A stretch of 64,000 bases of DNA from Nipponacmea schrenckii (GCA_030562195.1 CM060201.1:20286454-20350453); one strand, 5' to 3'; counted from the stretch's first letter, positions 36,637-49,671 are shown. The notes: generated from the sequence alone by a model not told the origin. Numbers and translations: made by a program.

Positions 36637-36712
36637 CTACTGATGTAGTATCTAATGGGTTTATTTATTTATATTTTTACTTAATTTTAGAATGTTCTGA
36701 AGACTATACAAG

Positions 36713-38017
36713 ATGGCTGCTAATATAGAACGTGATTGTTGTAGCATCTGTTTAGGAGATTATAAAGATCCAAGAATTCTACCCTGTCAACATGTCTTCT
36801 GCTGTCAGTGTTTACTGGATTACGTGGCAGAGAAAAAACAAATCAACTGCCCCAACTGTATGACAGAAGTAGAAATACCTCCAGAGGGAATCGAAGCCTT
36901 GCCGAAGGTTGTTGACGAACCTCTCCAAGATTCTATAGAACCTGAAGATTGTGATGTATGTAAAAAGGGAAATCAGGCTGCCTTTCAATGTTTTGAGTGT
37001 GATAGAAGCATGTGTGATGCTTGCAAAAAGTTCCATGATGTGTTTTCTTCAAATCATCCAATCCATGAACTCAAAACTTCAGATTCAGAGAAGTCTTTTT
37101 GTGAAAGTCACCCCAAGAGTTTTCTAAAATTCTACTGTAAAAGTTGTAAATCTCCGTTTTGTCAAGTATGTTTAGATGAAGACCATCATTCTAAACATTT
37201 TGTTCTCGGAATTGAAGATTTCTTTGCTCAGAAGCAGAAACAATTTGAAGATTATCAACAAAAAATTGATGGAAGACTGCAAAGAATTTCAGAAATTACT
37301 GATAGTATTATTTCTAGTGAAACAAAGAACTTTCATGAAGTCATGAAGCGCATACCAAAACTAGAAGCTGAATTAAAATCTTACAAAGAAAATGCTCGTC
37401 TTAGAACAAAACTCAATTCTGATGAAGATGAAAAGCTTTCACAAAGACTAACAGCTGCCATAAAACATCTGGACAAACCTTTAAACAAATCAACGAATAT
37501 TAAAGATATACTTGATCTTACCCATAATATTGAGTTTAAAATTGAGATCCATCAAAAGGATTCTTTTGGTTCTGATGTTTATGTAAATATGGAGGATGTA
37601 CTTGGAACTTTAGATGTTAAGATTGGCCGGCTATTTGCTTTTCGTTTCCAAGATTCTTCAATTAAAAGTCACATGTTCTTTGTTGGTGGAATCCACTGGA
37701 CTGTCGAAGCTACTTTTGTTCATTCTGATGATAATAAACTGGACACCAAGATCACCCTCAACTCTTTTGTTAAAGAAGAAGATAAAGAACTAGTAGAATC
37801 TGTTACTGCTGATGTAGTTTTTACCCTTACATGTCGAGATGATTCGGTGGTGAAGAAACTGTCCATGACATTTAATTCTGATTATTCTAAGACATCTACA
37901 TCTTCTCTATTAGCAGTCTATAAGCTGAAATATGGATTTGGATGGGGATACCCGAGTCGTTTTGATGAACTCACAATTCGTTTTGACATCAAAGAAATTA
38001 GATATAAAAAGGAATGA
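36713..38017 (+). CDS. TRIM protein (RING, two B-boxes, coiled coil, MATH-like C-terminus)
   Basis: A single 434-codon coding exon preceded by an acceptor (TTTTAG at 36690), so the ATG at 36713 is the first in the spliced transcript. A C3HC4 RING spans residues 10-49 (C10, C13, C25, H27, C30, C33, C46, C49), consistent with E3 ubiquitin ligase activity. B-box 1 is at about 80-118 and B-box 2 at about 130-162 (C130, H133, C142, C145, C150, C153 and histidines). A long charged coiled coil follows to about 290. The last 130 residues (FFVGGIHWTVEA, ITLNSF, FGWGYPSRFDELT) have the spacing of a MATH/TRAF-like fold, as in TRIM37-type proteins. That assignment is the least certain part. The gene is probably cytoplasmic and not evidently linked to the tektins. 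Confidence 0.9.
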   Translation: MAANIERDCCSICLGDYKDPRILPCQHVFCCQCLLDYVAEKKQINCPNCMTEVEIPPEGIEALPKVVDEPLQDSIEPEDCDVCKKGNQAAFQCFECDRSMCDACKKFHDVFSSNHPIHELKTSDSEKSFCESHPKSFLKFYCKSCKSPFCQVCLDEDHHSKHFVLGIEDFFAQKQKQFEDYQQKIDGRLQRISEITDSIISSETKNFHEVMKRIPKLEAELKSYKENARLRTKLNSDEDEKLSQRLTAAIKHLDKPLNKSTNIKDILDLTHNIEFKIEIHQKDSFGSDVYVNMEDVLGTLDVKIGRLFAFRFQDSSIKSHMFFVGGIHWTVEATFVHSDDNKLDTKITLNSFVKEEDKELVESVTADVVFTLTCRDDSVVKKLSMTFNSDYSKTSTSSLLAVYKLKYGFGWGYPSRFDELTIRFDIKEIRYKKE

Positions 38018-39924
38018 GCCCGCTTGATAGCTAAACATTTAAATCTACGTACCCTTACATCTAATGAATCCCAAAATATATCAGTATATTTTCCAATAAA
38101 ATGAAATGGAGTTTTACGTCCTACTCTTCTGTTCCTAATTGGCTAATGAGGATGGCCAATTCCATGCAGTGTGCAATGAGGGAAATTTTTCAGGACCTGT
38201 ATGACTACAAAGGAACACTGGTTGAAACATGGTTGATTGATTGAACCCTGGACCAACAGGTTGAGGTAATGTTATACTATGGTCTGAATTATGTCCTGTT
38301 TTAACAAGAGTTACTTCCCTTCAAATCAAATAGAGTATAATATTACCTTGATAATCATATATTGTTATATTGTGGTCTGAATTAATCCCTTCGTTACAAG
38401 AGTTACTTCCCATCTAAGCTGATACAGTTTCTTAAATAGATATCCTATAAATAAATATATAGAATGTGTATGATTTCTTGTTTTGATATTGACTCGTACT
38501 ATTGTAGTCTGATTCCGTCCAGAAATCGCGTTGAAAACTTTCCAATATGTCACACGAAAGCCTGGCCAATACTTGGTTTCTGTACAAAAATTCAATGTTG
38601 CATGACCATGAAAAGTAGGGATTATTCTAATATAAATGAATAACTCAGTTTGGATGAAGTTGTACTCTTGTTTTTGATCTTACTGAATCTCACCGAGATT
38701 AGAAACAGTCCCCAGAATAATACGTCTTTATATTTTATTTTATTACGGTGATAATCTACATATATAATAATTAATTTATACAGAGAAATAAATAATTAAT
38801 GATATGTACATATTAATGACTAACGACTTACAGACTCATCATAACTACGATCTCTTTACCTGATTGGTCAATATTGTTAGGCTTTCGTAATTTAAACCAA
38901 TCAAAAATCTTAAAGCATTAATTAATATCAGAATCGCGAGTTATGATGCTTCTGACCAAAAAAAATATGAAAATAATTAAGAAAAAGGTTAGTACAATAA
39001 ATTAACAACTTGAATGCTGGGAATCTTTTCAAACAAAAGAAATTTAATGAAAAAAAATAAAACATGGTCGCAATTCACTCAAAAAAAATAAAAATAAATA
39101 AATAAAAAATAAATAAAAATTAAATCAAAACATCAAAACATCAAAAACAAAACATCAACGGAAAAACTTCAAATAATTATAATAAATCTACATCATGAAT
39201 AAATACAAAAGATTAATTTACAAAATTAAACAAATTAATAAAATTAATTAAAAACTAACAAAGAAAATACCACAACAAAGACAAAATACAAAATAATTTA
39301 ATAAATATTAATTAAAAAATCTCTTTTAAAAATTATCAAAGTTGTTTCATAAAACATCAAATAAATAAATAATATAAATAAATAAATAAATAAATAAATA
39401 TTCAAAATGTCAAATGAAAAATCAATCTAGTTAAAAAACCTTGACAACAAATCACCTCATGAAAATAATAAATAAAATAAAACAAGATCCTCATATCTCA
39501 GAAGATAAAATTAAAAACAAACAAAATTCAAACAACACAATGAAATAAATTATTTGGCACAACATGAAGATATTCACTGTGAAATATAATTACCATAGTA
39601 ACGAAGTGACAGGTGCTCCAAACTGTCGTATACACTCAATAATATACAATTCAAAAACACAAAGAAAGCTTAATAACTTAACTACAATTTAATAAATAGA
39701 ATTTCTGATGATGTATATGGTTTTAATAAATCGTGATAAACTGTTATATTCAATATGTGTATATCGATTCATATTCAACGTTAAATACAGTTTAATAATC
39801 TTTAATACATCCTACAATACTGCACTTCGTATCAGTCAAGGTATAAGACAAGAGCTCTCGCTGATTACATGCTCAGCTTTTTGCGGCTTAATTTCAAATA
39901 AGAATCAATTTACAAAAACTATCC
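38018..39924. other. TRIM 3' flank, SINE tail and AT-rich intergenic sequence
   Basis: A reversed SINE piece (GGAGTTTTACGTCCTACTC and TGGCTAATGAGGATGGCC) occupies about 38,102-38,215. From 38.6 to 39.9 kb the sequence is extremely AT-rich with A runs and TAAA repeats (for example 39,360-39,410). No exon was found. Confidence 0.6.
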
Positions 39925-42900
39925 TTAAACCGTAGGCATCTGGAAGATTGGACCAACTTTAGGATCCATGGGGAAACCTTTTCTCATTCCCATACAAAGC
40001 TGAGAATCTAATTTCAGTGAGTTCTCCTTCACTCCGATATCGTGTTCAATAACAGCCTTGGTCTTCAGAAGACGAGGACAAACTCAACTCAGATTCGTTC
40101 AAGGTTTTCTGTAAAATAGCGATAGATTCCCGGATCTCATTCACTTCATTCTTCAATCTGAAATATTCAAAAATCAAATATAAAATCCAATATATAAAAT
40201 TAATTAATTGGAAAACGAGAAGGGAAGAAGGCGCAACTATATTTTACAATGATAATAACTTAGGTTCACAAGATCTTTTCTACCAGCTGGTCCTTAGTCA
40301 AACTTCTTGGTATTGATTTTACAATTATAATAACTTAGGTTCACAAGATCTTTTCTACCAGCTGGTCCTTAGTCAAACCTCTTGGTATTGATTTTACAAG
40401 GATAACAACTAAGGTTTACAAGGATCCTTTCTACCAGTTGGTCCTTGGTCAAACCTCTTGGCAGCTAGTGCTTGGTCATGTCCACAGTAAAGTTAAGATT
40501 CCTTATCAGCTCTACTGACAAAAAGAATCCCATTGCCCACAGCAAGGTATACCTAAAATCCCCTAACTTACGTTTTCATAACAGGATCGTGGCAGACTTC
40601 AACATGGATTCTTCTTGTTCTTTCATCAAGTCGAGTTTGAGCCACTTTCATTGGATTTTCTTTATCTTGAATGGCTTTTCTTAACAGATGAATATTTCTT
40701 TCCATGTCGAAGATTTCTTGCATCGTCTGAAATATTAAAGATATCATTTAGAGCGATTGACAATAGGCTGATTTACATATCCGTTCTATTGGACTTGGGC
40801 AAAAATCGTATTCAAAAATTTGTTTTTAGGAACTATGCTACAAGAAGGAATGTTAAAAGAAACGAAGCTTTTTTTCTCGTTTGAGGAGTCCACAACTATA
40901 CAACTATTACTCCTGATTTATCATTCTTTAGACGAGATGTTCGGTTTCTGGAATTGATTTGCTCGTACTGATTTGCTATGACTTACCCTTTGTAGATGAG
41001 CTTGGAGTTTATTTCTAGCGTCCGTAGTTTCATGGATTCTGGTGTTGAAGGCGTTATTCACAGCGTTAAATATATTCCACATTTCACTGGCACAGGACCT
41101 CATACAGCTATCTATTTCACCTCGAAGTTTTTCTGAAGCTGCTCTTTCTTTCTGAGATCTGACGATGTTTTCTTGGGAGTATCGGGCCCAGGATTCGGGG
41201 ATGGTGATTCTGTAATATAATATAGTTCTTTTAGATTTTCAAAGATTCCAAGTTTCGAGAATGTGTAGAAAATTATTCAAAACAAAAAAAAGGACTCATT
41301 GCAATTTATAGAAAGGCAAGAATCTTCAATGATTTCAAACTTTTTACGTTGATAGAGCTAATAGGGCAAAGAAAGCCTTCTTTTATTTTTAACCAATCCA
41401 ATTGAATCGAACACTTATAGATGGGATTCTTACAGTTATAGCCCAGCAATTCTATGACAACTGATAAACTAGATTTAACTTACGTATTATCAACGTTTTC
41501 AATACTGGGGAAATATCCGATTCCAGCTGAAGAATTTTTTAATTGTTGCATTCTGTCATCAAGATGTTGAGCATGATGTTTATCTTTACAGTCGACCTCC
41601 ATGGCGTGTTGACACGCTCGGTTTACCCTAGAATAAGAAAAATATTGTATTTCATTAACAAACGCGTTAAGTATTCTTTGGTTTTGTTTGGAATTGATCA
41701 GATACTTTCTCATGTGAACAGTTGGTTAGCGGCTTTGGATTCAGATTACGTTTATGGTTTTGATAACGATTTATTTTTAATATCAGGAATGCCCCATTTG
41801 TTGTTTTCCACAAGAACAATATTCTGTAAGATTTTGTGCTGATTATTTGGGTTCTATACGATGTTATAATCGTTGACAGGACACACATGAAAAGGAAGTG
41901 TGGCAAACATCTGTATTTTATAGTTTTAAGAGTTGTATAAATATTGACATTAAAATTGGTTACTGGCACATACTAAATCGAACATAATAGTAGACATTGC
42001 ATGAACTAGTGATAAAGGTGCCAGAAACCCGAGTCCATAAGTACTTGCTAATGTTAATTGTCATTTTGGAGACTCTAAATCGACGCATAAGAAAGGGGAG
42101 GTAATTTCAAAGACATTAGACGGAATTGAAGAAATTACACGAGATTGTGACTTACTTGAGCTGAGCTAAAGCTTTGTCGTGACATTTCTTCATCTTCTGT
42201 TGACATCTTTTAATAATATCAACCTCCTGTAAGAATGGAACAAATAAACTGATACAATGTTTTATGGTATCATCATAGGAACTGATATCAGAAACTAGGA
42301 AGAACTACTGGCCTTTAAACTTATTTTTTTATAAGTTCATGACTAATAGAGGAAATTTTAAAAATAGTCAGAAAATATATTTCATTATTCTTTCAGCTTT
42401 TATTCTATTTACTATTATTCATTGTAAATAACGTTTCAACAAATTACATTGTCATTGTAGAGAGATAGAACAATAATCTTGTGTTTAAGACCTACCTAAT
42501 TATATATAATAATTAATTACCTTAATTAGAGACTTCTCTACGTCATCATTCACCAAATCAATACCTCGTCGTTTTTCACGATGCATCAAGCATTCTTCAG
42601 CTACATGTAAAGGGTTGGCTGTATCACCTAATGCTTTCTCTAAAACTCGGCGATATTCTTTTAGATTTTCTATCTCAGTTGCCATTTGGTTGATTTCTGT
42701 GTTTAATTCACTCTTCCAGAAAGCGATGTCTGTCACTCGTTCACCTTCAAAAAAAAAATCATTACTTAATGTTCTTTAAAAATTCTTTATTTAGATGTAA
42801 ATAAATTAATCTTTCGTTTCGGAATTTATACACAAGAATTTAATATCAAGAATTTTTTAATATCACAAAACGAATATTCATAATCTGAAAAGCCATGGAA

Positions 42901-43673
42901 TATCAGCATCTCAATATCAATCAGTAAAACTCGGGTTACAGAGTCTTAAGGAGAATAGGTTTGTTCTTACCAAGTCGTTTTGTGACTTCATTCTGTCGAT
43001 TTCTAGTTCGGGTATCGGTTTCCTTGATGGCTCTCCAGGCGTCAGCTCTCAATCGTTCTCCATACGATCTTTCTTTAGACGAGAGATTAAAGTGAGAATT
43101 GTTAGACTGGCCCCAGTCGGTGGTGGAGAATCGGGAGTAGACAGAATTGCTGGAACGAGACGTGAAACAATATCAATCGAGTCAAACATCTTATTAATGG
43201 ATACCTTTTTGTATTAAAAAAAGCAAAGCCTTGCAATGTGCAATGAGGTATAATCTATCAACGTTGTTCAATTTTCTAACATATTAAAAAACTTCACCAA
43301 AATAAGAATAACAATTTAGTACAAGTACTGTGGTTTGGAAATGCCAATATTGGTTTTGTTCTTGTGATCGGAAAGCAGAACATGGTAATTATTACAGAAC
43401 ACCTAATGTTATCCTGCGACTGGGATTATCAACTCGACATCCTTTCAAACCGCCATGTAGTTGATACTGTGTATTAGGTAAATAGCATTAAAATGTCACT
43501 TACTTAGCTGGGTTATAGTAGTTTCTAGCCTGCCCCAAATCCGCAGATTTACTCAGATGACGGGAGGTAGTGGTGTCGCTGATCTGGGGTAGGAGTCGGG
43601 CTGACCCTAGGGGAGACATGGGAGTCAGGGGGGTTCGGGTTCGAACAGCAGCTGGTAAATCGAAGTAAGACAT
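39925..43673 (-). CDS. Tektin-3-like protein, copy D, frameshift in last exon
   Basis: Minus-strand coding exons: 43673-43504, 43149-42971, 42744-42521, 42226-42156, 41627-41484, 41209-40987, 40726-40572 and 40157-39925. Exon 8 is 233 bases instead of 232. An extra G near 40076-40077 shifts the frame at the SRLL/LARL segment and brings a TGA at 40046-40048, so the product would be about 425 residues. The following codons up to the original TAA at 39925-39927 are otherwise well kept, so this is either a very recent inactivation or a one-base sequencing error. The N-terminus (MSYFDLPAAVRTRTP) is D-specific. Exon 3 is almost identical to B and C, exon 5 is half E-like and half B-like, and exon 6 starts E-like, showing mosaic ancestry. 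Confidence 0.88.
40250..40470 (-). repeat. Dispersed CCAGCTGGTAG repeat, three tandem copies
   Basis: Units with TTCTACCAGCTGGTCCTTAG, CAAACCTCTTGGTATTGATT and AACTTAGGTTCACAAG repeat about every 67 bases in tektin D intron 7. The orientation is opposite to the 10.27-kb copies. Confidence 0.85.
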
Positions 43674-45240
43674 CTCTGAAATAAGATAAAAAAAATCAAA
43701 TACATTGTACAATATCGCAATCAGTCAATATAGACTGAAAATATCAGAAATACAACAGGATACGAAGTTTTAATCAAATTTTAGATAAAATTTTGTCGAC
43801 TGGTTGCTTTTCATTCTTGATTTCTTCTTCGTCCGTCAAAATCAGAGCTTTAGTCAAAAACAGGAGAGGACACGAACAAGTCAAGTCTTGAACAACATTT
43901 TCAACATGACCAATTAATTCGAGGTCAATAGATAAGTAAAGAAACTTCCCTAAATATATCCCAACTGGAACAAAAAACATGAGTAAGAATAATCGTGACT
44001 ATTTTTCACTAAATTTGTTGTCCAGTTCAATTTAATATCTCGATTTAACACTTTCAAAGTAGAACAAAGAAGATATTTTTTTTACTTCAATTCACCCCCC
44101 CCCCCCCATGTTGTTAATCCAGTTTTATGGAATACACATCATACTCAAAACACAGACTGAATCATTTCTCCGAGATCAAATCACCGAACGACGATGACTT
44201 TAATCCAAATAGAAATAATGGTTGAACACCCAAACCTATCAGAATAAAAATGTTTCAAAACAGTAGCTTCAGTTTGATTCCATTCCTTTTAATTCAAAAC
44301 TGGTCGGATTACATACCCACCGCTTTGCTTCGCAAACTTCCACGTTTTCCTTGTTGTATTTGCATTTTAGTTTATTTGTTGGGTTTTCGCAACAAAATCA
44401 CCAACGTAGTATCACAAACAAACAAATGATGCGTGGAGAACAATGTATCTACCAGATCTGACAGTTCGCGCCAAAATCTCATAAATAATAAAGATGGCGG
44501 CAGTAGGAGAAGTGAAAGATAACGGTCAATCAATCAATATACACATAGCGATTTGTAGAGAACTAGAATTTAAATTATTTAAGTATTATTAAATATTACT
44601 GAGCTACAAATAGTTAATCTCTGTTACCGTGTTAGTCTCGTGGTTGTTAGGGCCCTAGTGTCGTTGTTAGGGCTAGTTTTATATCTTGGGTGAAGTAGAT
44701 CTATACCCACCCCGTTTTTTTTTAAGTCCTACACTTAGAGATACATGTTTTTTTGTAATTGTTTAATAGAATCTAGAGATGACACACTCTCACAGTCCTA
44801 TTCAAAAGACCCTGAACAGAAGCCCCCCCCCCCCCAACCCCAGAATTTTTACTTACCCCACCGAACAATGAAGTCTGGGCCTAATATAGTCATTGGATTG
44901 TAATATTAGCTGTTGTGATTCTGTAGGGGTGGGGAGAGTGGGGCCTATCGAATCATCACTAAAGAAAATACAGGTACATTCACTTAATATAAAAATATCC
45001 AGTCACTTAACGGAACAGACTATTTGTTTTCTACCAGAGAAACTGTAAATCTCCAATTTGTAGGATCAATGAAGTTTTCAGACTTACTTGTATAGAACTG
45101 AACTGATTCCTTCTGATACAAAACAAGTTAAAAACTGTCAAATTTTCTCTTCTCTAGTTGGTTAGTTGACTGAATCAAGACGTCGACTGATTTTAACAAC
45201 TTGTGTTTCTGTTTTATACTCTCTAGTCTCGGATTGCATC
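43674..45240 (-). promoter_or_regulatory. Tektin D leader intron, leader exon and promoter
   Basis: The leader exon (about 45190-45088) and TATA (45212-45217, reversed) are nearly identical to those of A and B. The roughly 1.4-kb leader intron (about 43,677-45,087) holds two 13-base C runs (44095-44107 and 44823-44835). A short plus-strand frame starting at 44497 (MAAVGEVKDNG) has a good start context but no support. Confidence 0.75.
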
Positions 45241-46287
45241 CCCTTAGTTTCCAATGCCTTGACTACACATGGACAATAATTTGGAACACGTAATATGAAA
45301 TATTTCCACAAGCTGGCAAGGGCCAAAATTAAGGGCCATCTACATTGGGCCAGTATATCTATACCCTACACCGTATTGTATATCAATCAGGTTTATGTGT
45401 ATATTATTTGATTAACAAATCGATAATCCATATCAATAATCCATTTACTTTTACATGGGGATAATTGCATAACGGTACATAACCACCTACTACTCTAGTA
45501 TGTTAAAACACGGATCGATGTAACTACGCGCCTACTTGAGTTTTGAGGCTCGTCGTGTGCTGATGGCTGTAATGTTGCCATTCTGTTGGTTGTAGAATTC
45601 GGGCGCTGACAGTCCGAGGTGGTACCAGGGCACGTACGCGATTTACCAACCCTGTCATTTTGTTAATATATGTATTACAAAGTAGAAGTTCTATCAGCTG
45701 GTAAAGTGAATATCTAGATGACTATATTCCTCAGGTTCTATATATATTTAGATGATTATATACCTTGAAGTTGATATTGTTTAATAATGAACCCAGTATA
45801 ATAAAAGTATAATAGCGATATAGACCGGTGAATATAGAATAACAATGGTAATATAAACCCACTATAATACCGGTATTGATATATTATAGACAGACAGTCT
45901 TACTGTAAATATACTAAAATATATCCCTCTACTGGTATATCGATCTCTAGAAACGAGGGGGTGGGGTATCGATCTCCAGCTTATATAATTACCTTATTGT
46001 CGTCGCTTTTGATGAATTTTCACCTCTGCCTGTGCTTTCGTGTACATTGTTCTAATATTACCTATCAGATTACGGGCTGATGATATCGGCCACAATATTT
46101 ATTGTCGACAATTTTAATAGTGTTTACAGTACGTGTAAAAATTGAGAACGTTTACTGTTTTATTGGTTGTTAGGTTCTTGTTAGGGATTCACTTTGATTT
46201 GATACCCGACTTTATAGGGTTCACAAGCTTTTTCCGAGCAGGTAAGACTTGAGATTATATAACTGTCTTTAGAAATGGGAAACGAAA

Positions 46288-46400
46288 TGAAAGGAGTTTT
46301 ACGTCCTATTCTAATGCACTTCATGGGATAATGAAGACGGTCAGCGTCACGCAACGTTATTTACCTACTCTTTTTCGCTCCTTTTCTTTAACGTGCTGCT
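46288..46400 (-). mobile_element. SINE 3' fragment
   Basis: AAAGGAGTTTTACGTCC, GGATAATGAAGACGGTC and a degenerate middle match the 3' half of the 7.93-kb element in reverse. A second tail fragment lies at about 46,700-46,780, where the tail motif occurs twice. Confidence 0.65.
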
Positions 46401-47194
46401 AGGATTACAGAAATTTAAAAGATTTGCCCAAAATATAAATTACCATCTTTGATTTTATGGGAAACGATACGATTCACCCCCCCCCCCCTTTTCCTCTCAG
46501 ACCAATGTTTTACAAGGTATATTATACTATATGAACGTTAAAGGGCCGATATTGATCTATACAGGTCTACTTGATACACTGATAATATTTATTACACTCT
46601 CGACCTTACAACAAGGTCATGTCGTTCCGCTGTGGTATGCATTCGGCAATCTTTGGCGTCCTCTATACAATCTTTGGGAACTGTTTATGAAATGTAAAAA
46701 TGAAATGAATGGAGTTTTACGTCCTACAGGATTTGTTTATGAAATGAAAACATGAAATGGAGTTTTACGTCCTACAGAAACTGATAATAGGTTGAGTGCT
46801 AGATGTCTGTACAACATATCTGACTGCTTTGCATCTTTTTGCTGACTACTATTTCTTACTTATGGACTAACAAGTATCGGCGCATTAAAAACGTCCTGTG
46901 CTCTGTTGGCTTGTTTTTCTTGCTGATGTCTCTCGCTAACATGTCTACTATATTTAATCGTGGTTTCGAAGAAAGAAGAAACTATAATCATTGAGTCTAA
47001 TCAATCGCGAAGGTCGCGTTAGTTTACAGACTTTTATTTGACGCCAATTACCTCCCTTTGATACCATGAATACGTGCTATAGTATAGAATAGAGTTTATT
47101 AAAAGGGTAATTGATATATTTTTAAATCGTTTATAATACAATACGATATACTTCACTATGTTATATACACATTAGACCTTGTAACACATTAAAA

Positions 47195-47425
47195 CTTGTA
47201 ACTTATTGTATCGACTTTATAGTCACTTCTATTGATCTAACAAATAAAATACGGACTTTTAACTTGAAACTTATTGTATCGACTTTATAGTCACTTCTAT
47301 TGATCTAACACATAAAATACGGACTTTTAACTTGTAACTTATTGTATCGACTTTATAGTCACTTCTATTGATCTAACAAATAAAATACGGACTTTTAACT
47401 TGTAACTTATTGTATCGACTTTATT
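47195..47425. repeat. Minisatellite, 68-bp unit, about 3.4 copies
   Basis: Units hold TTATTGTATCGACTTTATAG, CACTTCTATTGATCTAACA and ATAAAATACGGACTTTTAAC with very few differences. Confidence 0.9.
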
Positions 47426-48009
47426 TAAGTCCTGTACTATTACTAACACTAAAAAGGTTTTGAACTCGGACTATTTGATTTAAGTCTTGACTAACTCCAT
47501 AATAGTAGGAATCTTTCTTGACACCCCCTTCCCTTGAATTTTTTTCATATGATCTACCTCCCTCACAGTAATCGATACCCCCACCCCCTCTCTTATTGTA
47601 TGAGTTGACTAGGCCCTGGAACAAGGTAAGCGTACTCGCTGAGCAGGGGAGAGACATGGACAGGAAGAAGACGGCTGGTTCAAGTTAATTTTATATAAAC
47701 AAATCCCTTTAACTGTTGTACAAAGCCACGAACTATAAGCTACGTGAATGATTTGATTGTAATAAGAAACGTGAAGATATACTAGTCGATGGTTGATATT
47801 GAACAATAGATAATTATCACACCCGAATATACTGTATCAGCCATTTTTAAAACAACCTCAATTCTTCAATATTAGTGGTATTTTTTAACCAGCCTTTTTT
47901 AAAACCATTATGTTACAACCATTGACTTGTATTGACCTCAAGCTGTCCTGATGAGGGTTGTTTATTTGAAACACTGCCAACACCATGAGGTGAGCTCTAG
48001 TCTATTCGT

Positions 48010-48275
48010 AATTGTAAAAATGAAACGAATGGGGTTTCATGTCCTACTCTTCTGAACCCAATGGGCTAATGAAGACGGTAATACGCTATACAGAGTTAAA
48101 TGAGGGATTTGTTTGCCAGGACAGCGGCATTAGTCTACTCTATTTGCGATTTCAAATTGTTGAGGTATCTGTAACGTACACAAGGTCTCGGCTTATTGTC
48201 CAATCAGAATGAAAAGACGCCCTTTCCATGTTAGTATCCCCGACCTGCGTCACTGACAAGAGGGAAACCGCTCAA
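48010..48275 (-). mobile_element. SINE-like element, reverse orientation
   Basis: Reading in reverse it has CTTGTCAGTGACGCAGGTC, ACAATAAGCCGAGACC, CGCTGTCCTGGC, CGTCTTCATTAGCCC and the terminal GTAGGACATGAAACCCC. The module order is the same as at 7.93 kb. No tRNA-like head is evident at its 5' side. Confidence 0.7.
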
Positions 48276-49445
48276 TAATTGTAAAAAATCGGACCAAAAC
48301 TGTTTTTTTCTGCCGACGAAATATTTAATGTCATCTCCAGTGCAAGGGTGAATCTAATCAGATATATATCAATATTGTTGGCCAATTACTTTCGAGTTGA
48401 CGAACTTTCTAATCGTCATTTGCTAAAGCGGAAGCAGAAAGCGAAGGACATGAAATTCGCCCAATGGTAGAATCGTTAACAACATCAGCTTTAGAGAACG
48501 CTATGACGTCATAGTTAAAAGTATATCAATGACGTTATAACAATAACGAAGTCAATTTGAAGGAAAGGGTCTTGAGGGGTTAAAAGTAGGCAAATTCGGA
48601 GTAAAAGTTAAAAGTTTATGCCTGCTTCCAACCTAAGACTTATGAAACAAAGTCAATTGGAAGATATCAGTGGTAGTTTCAACTGTCCTAGTTGGTTTCA
48701 TATCATACTGAAAGGAAGGTGTATACTTTGTAACAAATCAGATAATCGTTCCAAGTAAGTTTTTAATGTCTTTACTTCAGGATTTAGGATTTATTGGGTT
48801 AGCTTCCAGTCGATTTCATGATCTACACGGGGAGTTTCAAACTACCTCAGCCTGTCCCTCGATTTCTTTGTTACCTAGGATATCTTTATTTTCTAGGATT
48901 TTGGTCGTAGATTCTTGCACTTTTTAATTCTAAGAATCTTTTCCCAATCTACGGTTATTGCTCGCCTATATTTCTGACGGTAATGGGGAGAGGCAAGCCC
49001 AAAACATTTCATTTGATTGTAATATTCCCTTACATCGTCTGCGTCTTAGTGTCCGTGTACATTTCAACCCAGGCTGTCGTTTTGACAGTTCGTCTGATTT
49101 AAAATGTTCCAAATCAAAGGTTTAACGAAGATAAATTTTCAACCTCTTAAGACGCGAAAAAAACAAAAGAAAACCAAAGACTCTCTTACAGAATACTTTC
49201 CCTAAAATTAAAGACCATCAGAGTCGAACTAAGACAGCTATTTTGGTCAAAAGAATCATGACGAACGCCAATTGTCAATATAATTACCTATAGGGTCAAT
49301 CCCTCGCCTAATTAAAATAACCTTCTACACAGATAGCGTATTATATTATAACGATCTATTGTCTGACCAATAACACAGGCTTGTCATTAGACACTTGTTA
49401 CAATTTAGTCTTTTTGATCATTAGGGACTTTTCTCCTGACGCTGG

Positions 49446-49544
49446 TATATTATGGAAGCCGATAGCGGCCATCCTCTTTTTTGCAATGTCTCAAAGTCGC
49501 CAAGTCGCGGTTAACAAAAGGCCGCTATCGGCTTCCATAGTATA
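49446..49544. repeat. Strong hairpin: 25-bp inverted repeat with 49-bp loop
   Basis: GGAAGCCGATAGCGGCC in the left arm (49446-49470) is matched by GGCCGCTATCGGCTTCC in the right arm (49520-49544), with one mismatch over 25 bases. No transposon ends or coding context explain it. Confidence 0.85.
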
Positions 49545-49671
49545 TAGTAGGGCCTTTCTCTATTCCACACGTACGAAACTATTTATGATTTTTATCGTGT
49601 TTACTACATCAAGTTAACCTCGTATTAGTGATTTCCAAGGTTCTAACCGGTCGGGTCAAGCTTTGTCCTGC

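Noticed and set aside
44497..44595. Possible coding start MAAVGEVKDNG on the plus strand
   Set aside because: Only 32 codons, with no clear donor, domain or partner exon. It sits in the tektin D leader intron on the opposite strand.
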